Source: Anaerolineaceae bacterium (GTDB lineage Bacteria > Chloroflexota > Anaerolineae > Aggregatilineales > Phototrophicaceae). From it: a stretch of DNA of 64,000 bases. A model generated the notes under the pieces. It saw only the letters and a program-made list of their open reading frames with translations, ran no database searches and was not told the DNA's origin. The first letter of the stretch is position 1; each line of letters begins with the position of its first letter. A program made the translations under genes and the position numbers. Below, piece by piece: positions 27,839 through 37,429 of the stretch. The stretch spans positions 62,001-126,000 of the forward strand of contig WGMX01000011.1 in assembly GCA_016124855.1 (NCBI GenBank). Direction: 5' to 3'.

Positions 27839-29584
27839 ATGGGCTTCATCGAAAAACACTTTCCACTTCCGCACATTCTGCGCGACGAGTTCAAAGGCTA
27901 TCGGGTTAAAAATCTCCAGTCAGATATCATTGCTGGAATCACGGTGGCTGCGGTGGCGCTGCCTTTAGCTTTAGCCTTTGGCGTGGCCTCAGGGGCGACG
28001 GCGGCTGCCGGTTTAGTAACAGCCATTATTGCAGGGTTCGTAGTTGGACTGTTCAGCGGTCATGGCTACCAGATTTCAGGCCCGACCGGTACGATGACGG
28101 CTGTGTTGATTGTGGTTGCCAGCAAATACGGCCTCGAAGCTATTTGGGTCACTACGCTGCTAGCAGGGTTCATCATTCTCCTGTTGGCGATTTTGAATCT
28201 GGGTGACTTAGCCAACTTCATCCCTGCTTCAGTGATTGTCGGCTTTACCAGCGGTGTAGCCGCCATTATTTTTATCGGACAGCTTGATAACTTACTGGGT
28301 GTCAAAACACCTGCTGCACCTAACGCCCTCTTAAAATTACTCAATTACTTTAACGGCGGCTTTACACCCAATCTCAGCACTATCTTCTTGGGTGTGTTGG
28401 TCATATTGATCATGGTCTTCTGGCCTAAAAAACTGAACAGGCGTATTCCCGGTTCACTGATTGCGATGGTGGTTGTGACCGGATTATCTGTCGTCGGCCA
28501 CATGAATGTCCCGACGATCAATACCATCCCACAAAACATTATTTTGGATCAGCATTTAACACTCAGCGCCTTTCCTTGGGATTATGTCGGTAGTTTAGTT
28601 GTGCCAGCCTTTTCGGTGGCGGCACTGGTGGTGATTGAAGCGCTCTTGAGCGGAGCGGCAGCGAACCGGATGCCGGAAGCCGAACGCAAGATGGTCAATA
28701 ATCAGCATTTATACGCGTTGGCGTTCGGCAATTTGGTTATACCGTTTTTCGGTGGCGTACCTGTAACATCTGCTTTTGCGCGGACGAGTATGGGCTTGAG
28801 AAGTGGAGCGCAAACACGGGTAACCAGTTGGGTGCATTCGATCATTCTGTTGTTAGCTGTTCTCTTGGCTGCACCTCTCCTATCACAGATTCCATTGGCC
28901 GTATTGGCAGGTGTATTGGCCGTGACGACGTGGAACATGAACGCGTGGCGCGAGATTAAACATATCTTCGGCAGACGCTTCAAGACGGCTATGTTGAGTT
29001 TCATATTAACGCTGGTAGGAACCGTTGTCCTTGATCTGACACAAGCCATTATTTTAGGGGTACTGCTATCAGCGGTGGTGTTTATCTTTCGTATTAGTCA
29101 GATTACGATTGAACAACTGCCCGCGTCGGCAGAGAAAATGCTGGCGCGTGGCTATACAATGAAATCAGAAGCCAGCAAGATCATGGTAATTTACGTGGTT
29201 GGGCCGTTGTTTTTTGGAACTGCCGCCACCTTTGATGAAGAAGTCACCAACTTGAATGGTGTCCGTGATATTGTGCTAAGTATGCGTACCGTGCCATTAA
29301 TCGATACCACCGGATTGCGAAGTATTGACCAACTGGTTACACGCTTGGAACGGCAGGGCGGAAAAGTGTACTTGAGCGGCCTAAATAAGCCTGTGTATGA
29401 GTATTTAGAACGCTCAAGACTGCTAGCGCGAATAGGCCAAGAATCTGTCCATTGGAGTTCGCTGGAAGCTATCATCGCAGCCGATCAGTATCGAGCAAGT
29501 CAGGTCGCAAATACGCCAGTTATTGCGCCCGAAATTAACAAGCCTTCATCCGCAACCGTATCAAACATGGCGCCGATAGGATGA
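27839..29584 (+). CDS. SulP family anion transporter with STAS domain
   Basis: 581 residues. The transmembrane part shows the SulP signature region (GITVAAVALPLALAFGVASG, SGPTGTMTAVL) and 10-14 helices; the last 110 residues are a STAS domain (MRTVPLIDTTGLRSIDQLV). SulP proteins move sulfate, bicarbonate or dicarboxylates; which one is not clear. GTG 27743 is in frame, but ATG 27839 has AAGGA 9 nt upstream and starts just before the conserved FKGYRVKNLQSDIIAG region. Confidence 0.9.
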   Translation: MGFIEKHFPLPHILRDEFKGYRVKNLQSDIIAGITVAAVALPLALAFGVASGATAAAGLVTAIIAGFVVGLFSGHGYQISGPTGTMTAVLIVVASKYGLEAIWVTTLLAGFIILLLAILNLGDLANFIPASVIVGFTSGVAAIIFIGQLDNLLGVKTPAAPNALLKLLNYFNGGFTPNLSTIFLGVLVILIMVFWPKKLNRRIPGSLIAMVVVTGLSVVGHMNVPTINTIPQNIILDQHLTLSAFPWDYVGSLVVPAFSVAALVVIEALLSGAAANRMPEAERKMVNNQHLYALAFGNLVIPFFGGVPVTSAFARTSMGLRSGAQTRVTSWVHSIILLLAVLLAAPLLSQIPLAVLAGVLAVTTWNMNAWREIKHIFGRRFKTAMLSFILTLVGTVVLDLTQAIILGVLLSAVVFIFRISQITIEQLPASAEKMLARGYTMKSEASKIMVIYVVGPLFFGTAATFDEEVTNLNGVRDIVLSMRTVPLIDTTGLRSIDQLVTRLERQGGKVYLSGLNKPVYEYLERSRLLARIGQESVHWSSLEAIIAADQYRASQVANTPVIAPEINKPSSATVSNMAPIG

Positions 29585-29594
29585 AGTGAAATAG

Positions 29595-31052
29595 CTACAG
29601 GGTATGTCCAATGAGAGTTACCGTTTCAGGCGGCTGGAATCCGACGTTAATCTTTGTATCGACGGTCAAATTGTCATTCGCGAAACGGAGCGTAATCGTC
29701 TGGTAGAAAGGCGTTTCGTAAAACCGGACGCGCAGGGTAAACATATCTTGGTGTATCCAAGCTCCGCTGACGACAATCGGCGCAGCCTCCAGTTCCCATG
29801 GCTGGTTAAACATGGTTGTCTCGCCTTTGTGCCACGTCAAATAGCCACAGGTGATATGGTCTTCAACTGTTCCTTTTTTGATATTTATCGTCCAACTGTC
29901 ATTGCCGCTAGGCTTCAACGCAATCGTTTCGAACCCTAGTTCATTCGCATCCAGTTTGTAGACACGTCCATAGACACTTTCGGATACGGCTGAAGCCGCT
30001 TGTCCCTGTACTGGATTGAATTTCAAGTCAGCTAGTTTCTTTACCAAACTGCTTTGATTTGAGGGACTATCGGGCAGCGATTCACTGCTCATCGCTGGCA
30101 GCAGAATATCCCAGACAAGGTCCAACGGGGCTTGCATATCACCAAGGCCGCTGGTGATCGCCAGCACGGCATCTTGTTCCGGCATGACGATGCAGTACTG
30201 ACCGAACGCGCCATCACCGCGATAAGCATTATGACGGCAGCGCCAGAACTGGTAGCCATAACCTTGATTCCAATCATTTTCAGGATTATCGCCATTCGAA
30301 ATGTGCGAACGAGTCGCCTCATCAATCCATGCTTCCGGCACGAGCTGCCTGCCGTTCCACTTGCCTTTTTGTAGATAAAGCTGCCCAAAGTTGGCAATAT
30401 CCTCCGTCTTGATATTTAGCCCGAATCCACCCGTGTTGATTCCCTGAGGTGACACTTGCCATGTCGCGCCTTCGATGCCCAACGGCTCAAGTAGGCGCGG
30501 TTGCAGATAATCAATCAGCTTGGTTCCGGTAACTTTTTGAAGGATTGCCGACAGCATATAGGTTGCGCCGGTGTTGTATAAGAAGTGTGTTCCGGGCTTG
30601 TGGATAACTGGCACTTCAAAAAAGACTTTTGTCCATTTGCCGTCCGCACTTTGGCCCATCGGTGGTTGGGTATCCACGTCATGACCGGTAGACATCGACA
30701 GCAAATGCCGGATTTGCATCGCTGCCAGATGTTCATTTGGTTCGGCTGGTGCTTCATCTGGAAAGAAGGAGATGACCTTATCGTCCAGTGAGATAAGCCC
30801 TTCATTCACCGCTAATCCGATGGCTGTTGAGGTAAAACTTTTGCTCAGCGAAAACAGCATGTGTTTATAGTCGCGTCCATAAGGCGACCACCAACCCTCA
30901 GCCACAACCTTGCCATGCCGCACCAGCATGAAACTGTGAATCTCATGGATTTGGCTCTCGACCGCTTGGACAAATTGAAGGATAGCTGTTGACGCAATAC
31001 CCTGACTTTCGGGCGTAGCTCGTACTAAAGCATTTTTAACGGATGTAAGCAT
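29595..31052 (-). CDS. Serine hydrolase, beta-lactamase class C/PBP4* type, copy 2 of a tandem pair
   Basis: 485 residues. SxxK is in FSLSKSFTSTAIG, the Tyr box in FLYNTGATYMLSAILQ, and the third box is the GDGAFGQYCIVMPE region, with a C-terminal beta domain (about 340-485). This family covers beta-lactamases, esterases and peptidases; no signal peptide is visible, so the substrate may be cytoplasmic. The gene resembles the one directly upstream along most of its length (MLTSVKNALVRATPESQGIA against MLTADNKALARATPESQGIS), a tandem duplicate. CGGAGTTAT lies before both starts. Confidence 0.88.
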   Translation of the reverse strand: MLTSVKNALVRATPESQGIASTAILQFVQAVESQIHEIHSFMLVRHGKVVAEGWWSPYGRDYKHMLFSLSKSFTSTAIGLAVNEGLISLDDKVISFFPDEAPAEPNEHLAAMQIRHLLSMSTGHDVDTQPPMGQSADGKWTKVFFEVPVIHKPGTHFLYNTGATYMLSAILQKVTGTKLIDYLQPRLLEPLGIEGATWQVSPQGINTGGFGLNIKTEDIANFGQLYLQKGKWNGRQLVPEAWIDEATRSHISNGDNPENDWNQGYGYQFWRCRHNAYRGDGAFGQYCIVMPEQDAVLAITSGLGDMQAPLDLVWDILLPAMSSESLPDSPSNQSSLVKKLADLKFNPVQGQAASAVSESVYGRVYKLDANELGFETIALKPSGNDSWTINIKKGTVEDHITCGYLTWHKGETTMFNQPWELEAAPIVVSGAWIHQDMFTLRVRFYETPFYQTITLRFANDNLTVDTKINVGFQPPETVTLIGHTL

Positions 31053-31126
31053 CGTAATAACTCCGTATTTCTAAGAAGATAGAACGGAGTATAACGCCGT
31101 CATGCGAGAGAAGGGTATTCCATTAC

Positions 31127-32596
31127 TCAAGCAATCAGTTCAACAGAACGGGCTGTCAATAACAGCGGTTTCGTCGACTCCAGCGAGACATTAATCCGAC
31201 TTTCAATCATCAGCTCATCGCCAGCGAAATTGCATACAAGCGTATGGAAGAAGGGCGTTTCATAAAGCCGGAAAATCATCGTAAAAGTGTCATCATCTGT
31301 CCAAGCGCCGCTAACAGCGACAGGTGAATAGTCAAATAATAACGGTTGGTTGAATAAGGTTATCTCGCCCCGCTGCCATGAACTGTAACCACAGGTGATT
31401 GGTTCCTCGCCTGCCGCCGTTTTAAAGCGGACTTCGCAGCCTAAATCGCTAAAACTCAGGGTGATAGCTTCGAGCTTCAGTTCGTTGGCATCTACCGCAT
31501 AAGTTCGCCCCGAAATTTGCGGGATAATCGGTGATGTGGGCTGTCCTTGAACCGGCATCAGGATTAGACCGGACAATTTTTTGAACAACGTATCGTAAGC
31601 TGCGGAATCATCAGGCAGTGCATCTGCTTGCATCGCCGGAAGCAGAATTTCCCAGACGAGGTTCAATGGCTGCTGCGATTCGAATAAATCGATGCCCGCC
31701 GTGATTGCCAGCACGGCATCCTGTTCCGGCATGACGATACACCATTGACCAAATACGCCGTCCCCTCGATAAGCATTATGACGGGAGCGCCAGAATTGAT
31801 AACCATAGCCCTGTGACCAATCGACTTCAATGCCGACGTTCGAAATTTGTGACCCTGTCGCTTCCTGTACCCAATCTTTAGATAAAATTTGTCGGTCTTG
31901 CCAGCGACCTTTTTGGAGATAGAGTTGACCGAAACGGGCGACATCTTCGGTTTTGAGGCTCAATCCGATGCCACCGCCTGAAATGCCTTGTGGCGATTCT
32001 TTCCAAATGGCATTCGTGATACCCAACGGTTCAAACAGTCGGGACTTCAGATAATCAACCAGCTTCATGCCCGTGACTTTCTGGATGATCGCTGACAGCA
32101 GATAACTTGCTCCGTTGTTGTAGACAAAGTGACTTCCCGGCGGCGAGACAACCGGCACTTCAAAGAAACCTTTGATCCAATCCCCATCTGCTCGATCAAT
32201 CATATTCAACCATGTATCATTATCCTGCCCTGTAGACATGGTTAGCAAATGGCTAACCTGCATTGCTGCCAGATGCTCATTGGGTTCGGCTGGCGCTTCG
32301 TCAGTGAAGAAGGAAATCACTTGGTCATCCAGCGTGAGAATACCTTCGCTCACAGCCAGACCGATAGCGGTAGAGGTAAAACTTTTGCTGAGCGAAAATA
32401 ACAGGTGCGGATACTCACGCCCATAAGGTGACCACCAACCCTCAGCGACAACCTTACCATGCCGCAGCAGCATCAAACTGTGGAGTTCATGAATCTGGCT
32501 CTCTACCGCCTCAACAAATCGAAGAATAGACGCTGAAGAAATGCCCTGACTTTCAGGCGTGGCACGAGCTAAAGCTTTGTTGTCGGCTGTGAGCAT
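31127..32596 (-). CDS. Serine hydrolase, beta-lactamase class C/PBP4* type, copy 1 of a tandem pair
   Basis: 489 residues, paralogue of the next gene. The SxxK box FSLSKSFTSTAIG and the Tyr box HFVYNNGASYLLSAIIQ are intact. ATG 32596 is chosen over the upstream alternatives at 32602 and 32638: GGAG lies 8 nt before it and the first residues then align with the paralogue. The 74-nt spacer between the copies has its own ribosome site, so the pair is probably co-transcribed. No signal peptide is seen. Divergence is strongest in the C-terminal domain, which suggests a change of substrate. Confidence 0.88.
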   Translation of the reverse strand: MLTADNKALARATPESQGISSASILRFVEAVESQIHELHSLMLLRHGKVVAEGWWSPYGREYPHLLFSLSKSFTSTAIGLAVSEGILTLDDQVISFFTDEAPAEPNEHLAAMQVSHLLTMSTGQDNDTWLNMIDRADGDWIKGFFEVPVVSPPGSHFVYNNGASYLLSAIIQKVTGMKLVDYLKSRLFEPLGITNAIWKESPQGISGGGIGLSLKTEDVARFGQLYLQKGRWQDRQILSKDWVQEATGSQISNVGIEVDWSQGYGYQFWRSRHNAYRGDGVFGQWCIVMPEQDAVLAITAGIDLFESQQPLNLVWEILLPAMQADALPDDSAAYDTLFKKLSGLILMPVQGQPTSPIIPQISGRTYAVDANELKLEAITLSFSDLGCEVRFKTAAGEEPITCGYSSWQRGEITLFNQPLLFDYSPVAVSGAWTDDDTFTMIFRLYETPFFHTLVCNFAGDELMIESRINVSLESTKPLLLTARSVELIA

Positions 32597-32704
32597 TATC
32601 ATAACTCCGCGTTCTATTATCGAACAATAAGGGGTCAAAAGGGTTCAATAAGTATAACACGGTCAAAGAGGGGAATGGTATGCCATTTGTCAAATGTAAT
32701 GATC

Positions 32705-33535
32705 CTATTCCCACCAATCTTCTGGAGGATACTTGTTGGCGAGCATTTCTAACTTGTCGAAAGCTGCAACGATTGATTTAAAGCGCTCACCTGTTTCGTC
32801 TAATTCAAGTTTTGACTCTTCATACACTTCTTTCATTATTTGGATGTAAGAGTCTTTCCAAGCATGGATAACTTTTGCTTTCATACCCGGGGTAGTTTGA
32901 TAAGCTTCACACAGGCAACCAAGAACATCAACGGCAACAACTGGATCATCAAGCCCTCCGAAAAAGCTATGTAATTCGGCTCGTTTTTCTGGCGAGAGCC
33001 AATATATGATGTCTTTGACTAATTGTTCAATTAACTCAAAAATAAATCGATCTAAAAATACATATTCAAGATTCTCGTCAGTTTTAGATCGACTGATCGA
33101 ATCTTTTGAGGTTGGTGTGAGCAACGTCTGTAAATCAATTTCAAGCGGACTCAGTTTGACCCAACTTTCAACGACGATTTCGAGTTGTGAAAACATCCTT
33201 TCAACAATAGGACGCTTTTCAATTCGAAAACTGATTTGGTCAAATGGAGGATTGCCAGTGGATTTCCAATCAAAATCCCAGACCGCAAAGAACGTTTTTT
33301 GCCAACGTTTGACTGTTTCTAGGTTGTCGAAATAAAGAACATTTATTACGCCATGTTGGTGTAACAGCAGAACGACTTCAATTAATTTTATAACCCGTAT
33401 AACCCACCAATGTTCCGCTGTGACACGCTCTGGTGAAAATTGGAAAGCAAATTCCCGTTCAATTCGATCAGAAATCAGGCTGAAATAATCAAGCGCCCCA
33501 TCACTTTGATAGATGCCTTTTCCCCATCGTCCCAT
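32705..33535 (-). CDS. DUF4259-like protein
   Basis: 276 residues, AT-rich against its neighbours. The N-terminus MGRWGKGIYQSDGALDYF is the DUF4259 pattern (MGxWGxGIxxxDxAxDF); the rest is acidic and helical. GAGG, 9 nt before the ATG, lies in the end of the SGNH gene whose stop is 4 nt upstream, so translation is probably coupled to it. Function unknown. Confidence 0.7.
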   Translation of the reverse strand: MGRWGKGIYQSDGALDYFSLISDRIEREFAFQFSPERVTAEHWWVIRVIKLIEVVLLLHQHGVINVLYFDNLETVKRWQKTFFAVWDFDWKSTGNPPFDQISFRIEKRPIVERMFSQLEIVVESWVKLSPLEIDLQTLLTPTSKDSISRSKTDENLEYVFLDRFIFELIEQLVKDIIYWLSPEKRAELHSFFGGLDDPVVAVDVLGCLCEAYQTTPGMKAKVIHAWKDSYIQIMKEVYEESKLELDETGERFKSIVAAFDKLEMLANKYPPEDWWE

Positions 33536-33538
33536 TAT

Positions 33539-35053
33539 TTATGACCTCACAGCCTGTTCAAGCTGATGCAGCACTTCTAAAACCCGTAATTCATAGAGCG
33601 TACGGGCATAGAGCATTTCATTTCCGGTAAAGCTGGTTTTGCCACTCGGCGGCGTAGACATGTGGAAGCCATCCACATCCACACCGCGATTGGGATACAA
33701 AACCGTGCTTCCTCGCAGATCAATCAGCGGGAGATGCTGCTGGTTGGCAATCTGGACAATTAGAGCGTTCAAGTTATCCGCCGAACCGTCATTATGAAAG
33801 GTGTATCCGGTCGGGAAGGTCGTGAGAATGGGTACGATGCCGTGTTCGGTGAGCGTGGACAGAATTTTCGTGAAGTTGTCCCGATAGGTATTGGGTGAAA
33901 GGGCGTGATCCACATCTTGTACACCGAAATATAGCAGCGCGTAGCTCGGATGTTGTTCGCGAATGCCACAATCTAACGGTGTTTCATTCGGCAAGCAGCT
34001 CTTAGCCGTTGCCCACATCGGGTCAAGCAGCGAAATCGAACTAAATGATCGTCCTGCCGAGGCACTTGAGGCACAGAAAGAAGCTTTAAAAAGATCAATC
34101 GTCGGTTGCAAATCGGTGTATGTTCCGAGATCATCATTTCCCCAACCGAAATTGCACAGCGCTGAGTCTCCGGCGATATTGCTGTCTCCAATTTTCATAA
34201 AGCTATGAGGCGTGTTCCCCTGTGATTGTCCATCGGCATAAATTTCATGGACATGATTGAGAATCGCTTCATCAAATAAGGGAAGCGGACTTACAGAAAC
34301 CGGCTCATGGTCATTCGAATTTGCTACGATAGGCAGGGTTATCAAATTTTCAGTGAGTGTCTGTTTCGAGACTGTATCCACCACGCGCAGCTTTAAAAAT
34401 ATAGTATCGCCATCCACAGGCGATAAGTGAATAGTTCGTTCATCTTGGCGCGGCAGCCATGATTGTAAATCGCTCATCGCTGCTCCAATGAACTCACCTG
34501 ATGGCATCACCACTTGTTCAATGACGGGTTGCTGGTTGTAGTTTCGGTTCTCAACATGCCATAGAACAGGGATGTTCACATTGCCTTTTTTGAGCGCCTC
34601 TGCTGCCACACCACCGCGTACCGGAGCAATAAACTGGACGATTTGGGGTTTCGTTTCTGTATTGGTGTAGGTTAGTTCGAGTTTTCGCTCATCAATGATT
34701 TCCCCGCTGCCATTGAGAATCGTCAAGCGATAAAGAGGATGGGCAAAGCTGAGTGGATGTGAAACAACAATCCGATCCGATTTTTCTGGCGCAAAATGCT
34801 CTCCGATTAAGACCCATTGTTCACCAACCCAAGCCTCCATCCGCATGAAGTTCTCGCCCGATACATTGACAGCCTTCCACGACATGTTGACCGCTTCTAT
34901 CCCTTCTTCAACAGTAGGATAATCAACGGCAAGATGGTCGGCTGTATAAAACTCGATGAATGGTTGCGTGCCGCGCAAAACACGAATACCGAACACGCCA
35001 AGCGCGGCTGTGATTAACAGGACGGCAATCCAACGTATTGAGCGCATATTCAT
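33539..35053 (-). CDS. Membrane-anchored SGNH/GDSL-type hydrolase
   Basis: 504 residues. An N-terminal anchor (RWIAVLLITAALGVFGI) is followed by a beta-rich region (about 30-260) and a GDSL hydrolase domain: the Ser block is KIGDSNIAGD and the Asp-His pair is in VDVDGFHMS. Domains of this kind deacylate esters at the cell surface. ATG 35053 has AAAGG 10 nt upstream; 35083 is the longer alternative. Its stop is 3 nt before the DUF4259 gene. Natural substrate unknown; an envelope polysaccharide ester is possible. Confidence 0.78.
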   Translation of the reverse strand: MNMRSIRWIAVLLITAALGVFGIRVLRGTQPFIEFYTADHLAVDYPTVEEGIEAVNMSWKAVNVSGENFMRMEAWVGEQWVLIGEHFAPEKSDRIVVSHPLSFAHPLYRLTILNGSGEIIDERKLELTYTNTETKPQIVQFIAPVRGGVAAEALKKGNVNIPVLWHVENRNYNQQPVIEQVVMPSGEFIGAAMSDLQSWLPRQDERTIHLSPVDGDTIFLKLRVVDTVSKQTLTENLITLPIVANSNDHEPVSVSPLPLFDEAILNHVHEIYADGQSQGNTPHSFMKIGDSNIAGDSALCNFGWGNDDLGTYTDLQPTIDLFKASFCASSASAGRSFSSISLLDPMWATAKSCLPNETPLDCGIREQHPSYALLYFGVQDVDHALSPNTYRDNFTKILSTLTEHGIVPILTTFPTGYTFHNDGSADNLNALIVQIANQQHLPLIDLRGSTVLYPNRGVDVDGFHMSTPPSGKTSFTGNEMLYARTLYELRVLEVLHQLEQAVRS

Positions 35054-35150
35054 ATGCCAAGCGCCTTTGTTGTGGTGACTCAATCAATATTCGGTCAATA
35101 CATATTATTGTATGCCATACGGCTGGCGAATAATAAATGGTTCAGCCACT

Positions 35151-36218
35151 TTATCCCCCACGTTTGCACTGCGACAGATCGAAATCACCCGTCATCCAAC
35201 ATTGCACCGCCATGATGCCGCGCAGGTTGCGGTCGAACTCGGCATCGCGTGAGCCTGCCAGTTCAACATCCGCCGAGAGGATTCCTTGTCCGTCTGCCCA
35301 ATTGGATTCCGTTCCGCTAACGATGTAGGCATCAAAGGGCTTGCCGTAGGGATAACCGGAAGCCTCTCCTAAGATGGCCGCAAGCTGCGCCGAATCAACT
35401 TTATCATTACAAGTGCCTTCAAAGATGCCATTGGCAGCAGCATGATAAAACAGAGCAGCCGTCGGACGTGTTTGCTGCATATAGACCGAAAGCGCGGCAC
35501 TTTCTGGTTCGGAGAAAGCCTCTGCACCGGGATTGACCTTTCGCTGCTGCCAATAGGCATCGGCTGACCAATCACAGCCCCAGTTGCGGTTCAAGTCGAC
35601 AAAGTTACCGTTGAAGCGTCCGTCGGCTGTTCGCCCACGAACCAGACCATCGGGATTTAACACCGGAATGAGAATAATGGACATCTTCGGCAGCACATCG
35701 GCAGGTGTTCCTTCAAAGTGAGCAATCAATGCATTGATGAGCAGTACCGTATTCGACTCGAAGCCTGCATGTATTCCACCAACTAGCATCAGCACTTTGT
35801 CACCACTGCCAAAGCGCCATCCCAGAATATCGCGGCCTTCAACCGACTTCCCGATCACAAAGGTGTTGCCAGCCGGATAGCGAGTCAAAACGGGTGTGCC
35901 GCTGGGCGTAATGCTCGGATCAAGTGTGCTGGCAGGTGACGGACTGTTCAATAATGGTGGCGGGGCTAAGGTAGCCGAGATCGGCGGAAATGTAGGTGGA
36001 ACAGATAAAGGCGGCTGTGTAGGTAAAGGGGAAAGTACAGCCGTAGGGATTAATTCAAGGACAGGGCGCGGTGTCAGGGTTGGACGCACTTCTTGAAGCG
36101 TAATCGGTGTTTGAATAGGTAAGTTGGGTGTTACGGATGGGACTGTAGTCTCTTGGCAACCACACATGAAGATGAGTATGATTAGAGTAACAATTAAGCG
36201 CGTCAATCTTTTATGCAT
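35151..36218 (-). CDS. M14 zinc carboxypeptidase-like lipoprotein
   Basis: 355 residues. A lipoprotein signal peptide ends at IFMCGC (Cys at about 21), then a Pro/Thr-rich spacer leads to an M14 domain. GGIHAGFESN carries the HxxE zinc ligands, VDLNRNWGCDW the Arg/Asn substrate binders, and ADVELAG the catalytic Glu near the end. It would trim C-terminal or D,L-amino acids of peptides outside the membrane. The divergent start of the next gene is only 27 nt away. No ribosome site is clear before the ATG. Confidence 0.85.
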   Translation of the reverse strand: MHKRLTRLIVTLIILIFMCGCQETTVPSVTPNLPIQTPITLQEVRPTLTPRPVLELIPTAVLSPLPTQPPLSVPPTFPPISATLAPPPLLNSPSPASTLDPSITPSGTPVLTRYPAGNTFVIGKSVEGRDILGWRFGSGDKVLMLVGGIHAGFESNTVLLINALIAHFEGTPADVLPKMSIILIPVLNPDGLVRGRTADGRFNGNFVDLNRNWGCDWSADAYWQQRKVNPGAEAFSEPESAALSVYMQQTRPTAALFYHAAANGIFEGTCNDKVDSAQLAAILGEASGYPYGKPFDAYIVSGTESNWADGQGILSADVELAGSRDAEFDRNLRGIMAVQCWMTGDFDLSQCKRGG

Positions 36219-36245
36219 TTTTATTGAGATTCGCGGAGGGGGATT

Positions 36246-37337
36246 ATGGTGTCAAAAAAGGTCTGTGCCTTATTCATTAGTCTAACTTTCTTGCTGCTTG
36301 CAGCTTGCCAACCCCAAGAAGAAACAGTGGTGCTGCCGACTGTGGCTGTGCTGCCAAGCCTCACACCGAGTAATACCCCTACACCAAAGCCAACTGAAAC
36401 CCTGACTCCAACTCCAACAGATACACCCACAGCTACACTTACACCCACATTCACGCCGTCTATGACACCGACCGTTACGTTATCTCCAACTTCGACCTTG
36501 GTGCCGCCGACCGCAACCTTTACGCTAACACCAACCAACACGGTGACCAATACACCTGTATCAACTAATACACCAACCGCTACCAATACGCCGGTTGCAA
36601 CTGCCACATCCCTTGCCCCCCAAATTTTAGCATTCAATGCCAGCGCCACCAATGTAACAGCTAATGGTACGGTGACTTTGGTTTGGAGCACGCAGGCCGA
36701 CTCGGCACGGATTGATGTGTTGAACGCGCAGAGCCAAGTCTCGCAAACCTTCAATGTTGTGCCTTCAGGTTCGCTGCCCGTGACCGTACCCAGTAACCTC
36801 GGCACATTGGTGATTTATCGTTTGACGGTTTTCCGGGGAACACAGCAAGATACGCGTTCGGTAGCCGTTACGGTACAGTGTGCCACTGCATGGTTCTTCG
36901 GCAACCAATATGCGCCGCCGAATTCTGGCTGTCCGAGCGGTCCACAAACGACTGGTAATGGAGGATTCCAAGCTTTTGAGCGGGGCTTCATGATTTATAT
37001 TAACGACAACAACCGTAATACCATTTTCGGCGCTCAAAATCAGGATGCGCGGTTCATCACTTATAGCAATGGATGGGATAGCACCACGACCTACAGCTGC
37101 TTTGGTACGCCCCCAAATGGACTTGTTGCACCGCAACTTGTTTTTGCATGGGTGTACTGCAATACCAATGCCCCAATTGGCGCTTGGTCGAGTTCGGTAG
37201 GCTTTGGCACGACCAATGTCGACACGGGCAACCGAACCATTCAGTTTGAGGATACGGGCGCAGTTTACATCGACTCACCGCTGGGTGTATTCCGCTTTAG
37301 CAATTCTAGCGGCGGTACATGGGCGAAGATTAAATAA
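36246..37337 (+). CDS. Thr/Pro-rich lipoprotein of unknown function
   Basis: 363 residues. The signal peptide ends in LLLAAC (lipid Cys at 20). A Thr/Pro/Ser stalk (about 40-130, units like TPTPT) is followed by a beta-sandwich (VTANGTVTLVWSTQADSA) and a second part with paired cysteines (TAWFFGNQYAPPNSGC) that looks like a small extracellular beta domain. GGAGGGGG lies 3 nt before the ATG. Long Thr/Pro stalks of this type are common in Chloroflexota surface proteins. The reverse-strand frame over the stalk is a shadow. Confidence 0.75.
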   Translation: MVSKKVCALFISLTFLLLAACQPQEETVVLPTVAVLPSLTPSNTPTPKPTETLTPTPTDTPTATLTPTFTPSMTPTVTLSPTSTLVPPTATFTLTPTNTVTNTPVSTNTPTATNTPVATATSLAPQILAFNASATNVTANGTVTLVWSTQADSARIDVLNAQSQVSQTFNVVPSGSLPVTVPSNLGTLVIYRLTVFRGTQQDTRSVAVTVQCATAWFFGNQYAPPNSGCPSGPQTTGNGGFQAFERGFMIYINDNNRNTIFGAQNQDARFITYSNGWDSTTTYSCFGTPPNGLVAPQLVFAWVYCNTNAPIGAWSSSVGFGTTNVDTGNRTIQFEDTGAVYIDSPLGVFRFSNSSGGTWAKIK

Positions 37338-37347
37338 TGTTCAGGAC

Positions 37348-37380
37348 TGGTATGCAAAGGGGTGAGCCTTTTGCGTACCA
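37348..37380. terminator. Strong hairpin after the Thr/Pro-rich lipoprotein
   Basis: TGGTATGCAAAGG and CCTTTTGCGTACCA pair over about 13 nt with loop GGTGAG. It is 10 nt after the stop; no T-run follows, so a terminator or 3' stabiliser role is likely but not certain. Confidence 0.45.
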
Positions 37381-37429
37381 TCTGTGTATCAAGTCGCAGC
37401 TTACACTGCACAACAGGGAATAATTGTTT

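Noticed and set aside
36221..36805. 194-residue minus-strand Val/Gly-rich frame
   Set aside because: Shadow of the Thr/Pro stalk of the lipoprotein on the plus strand.
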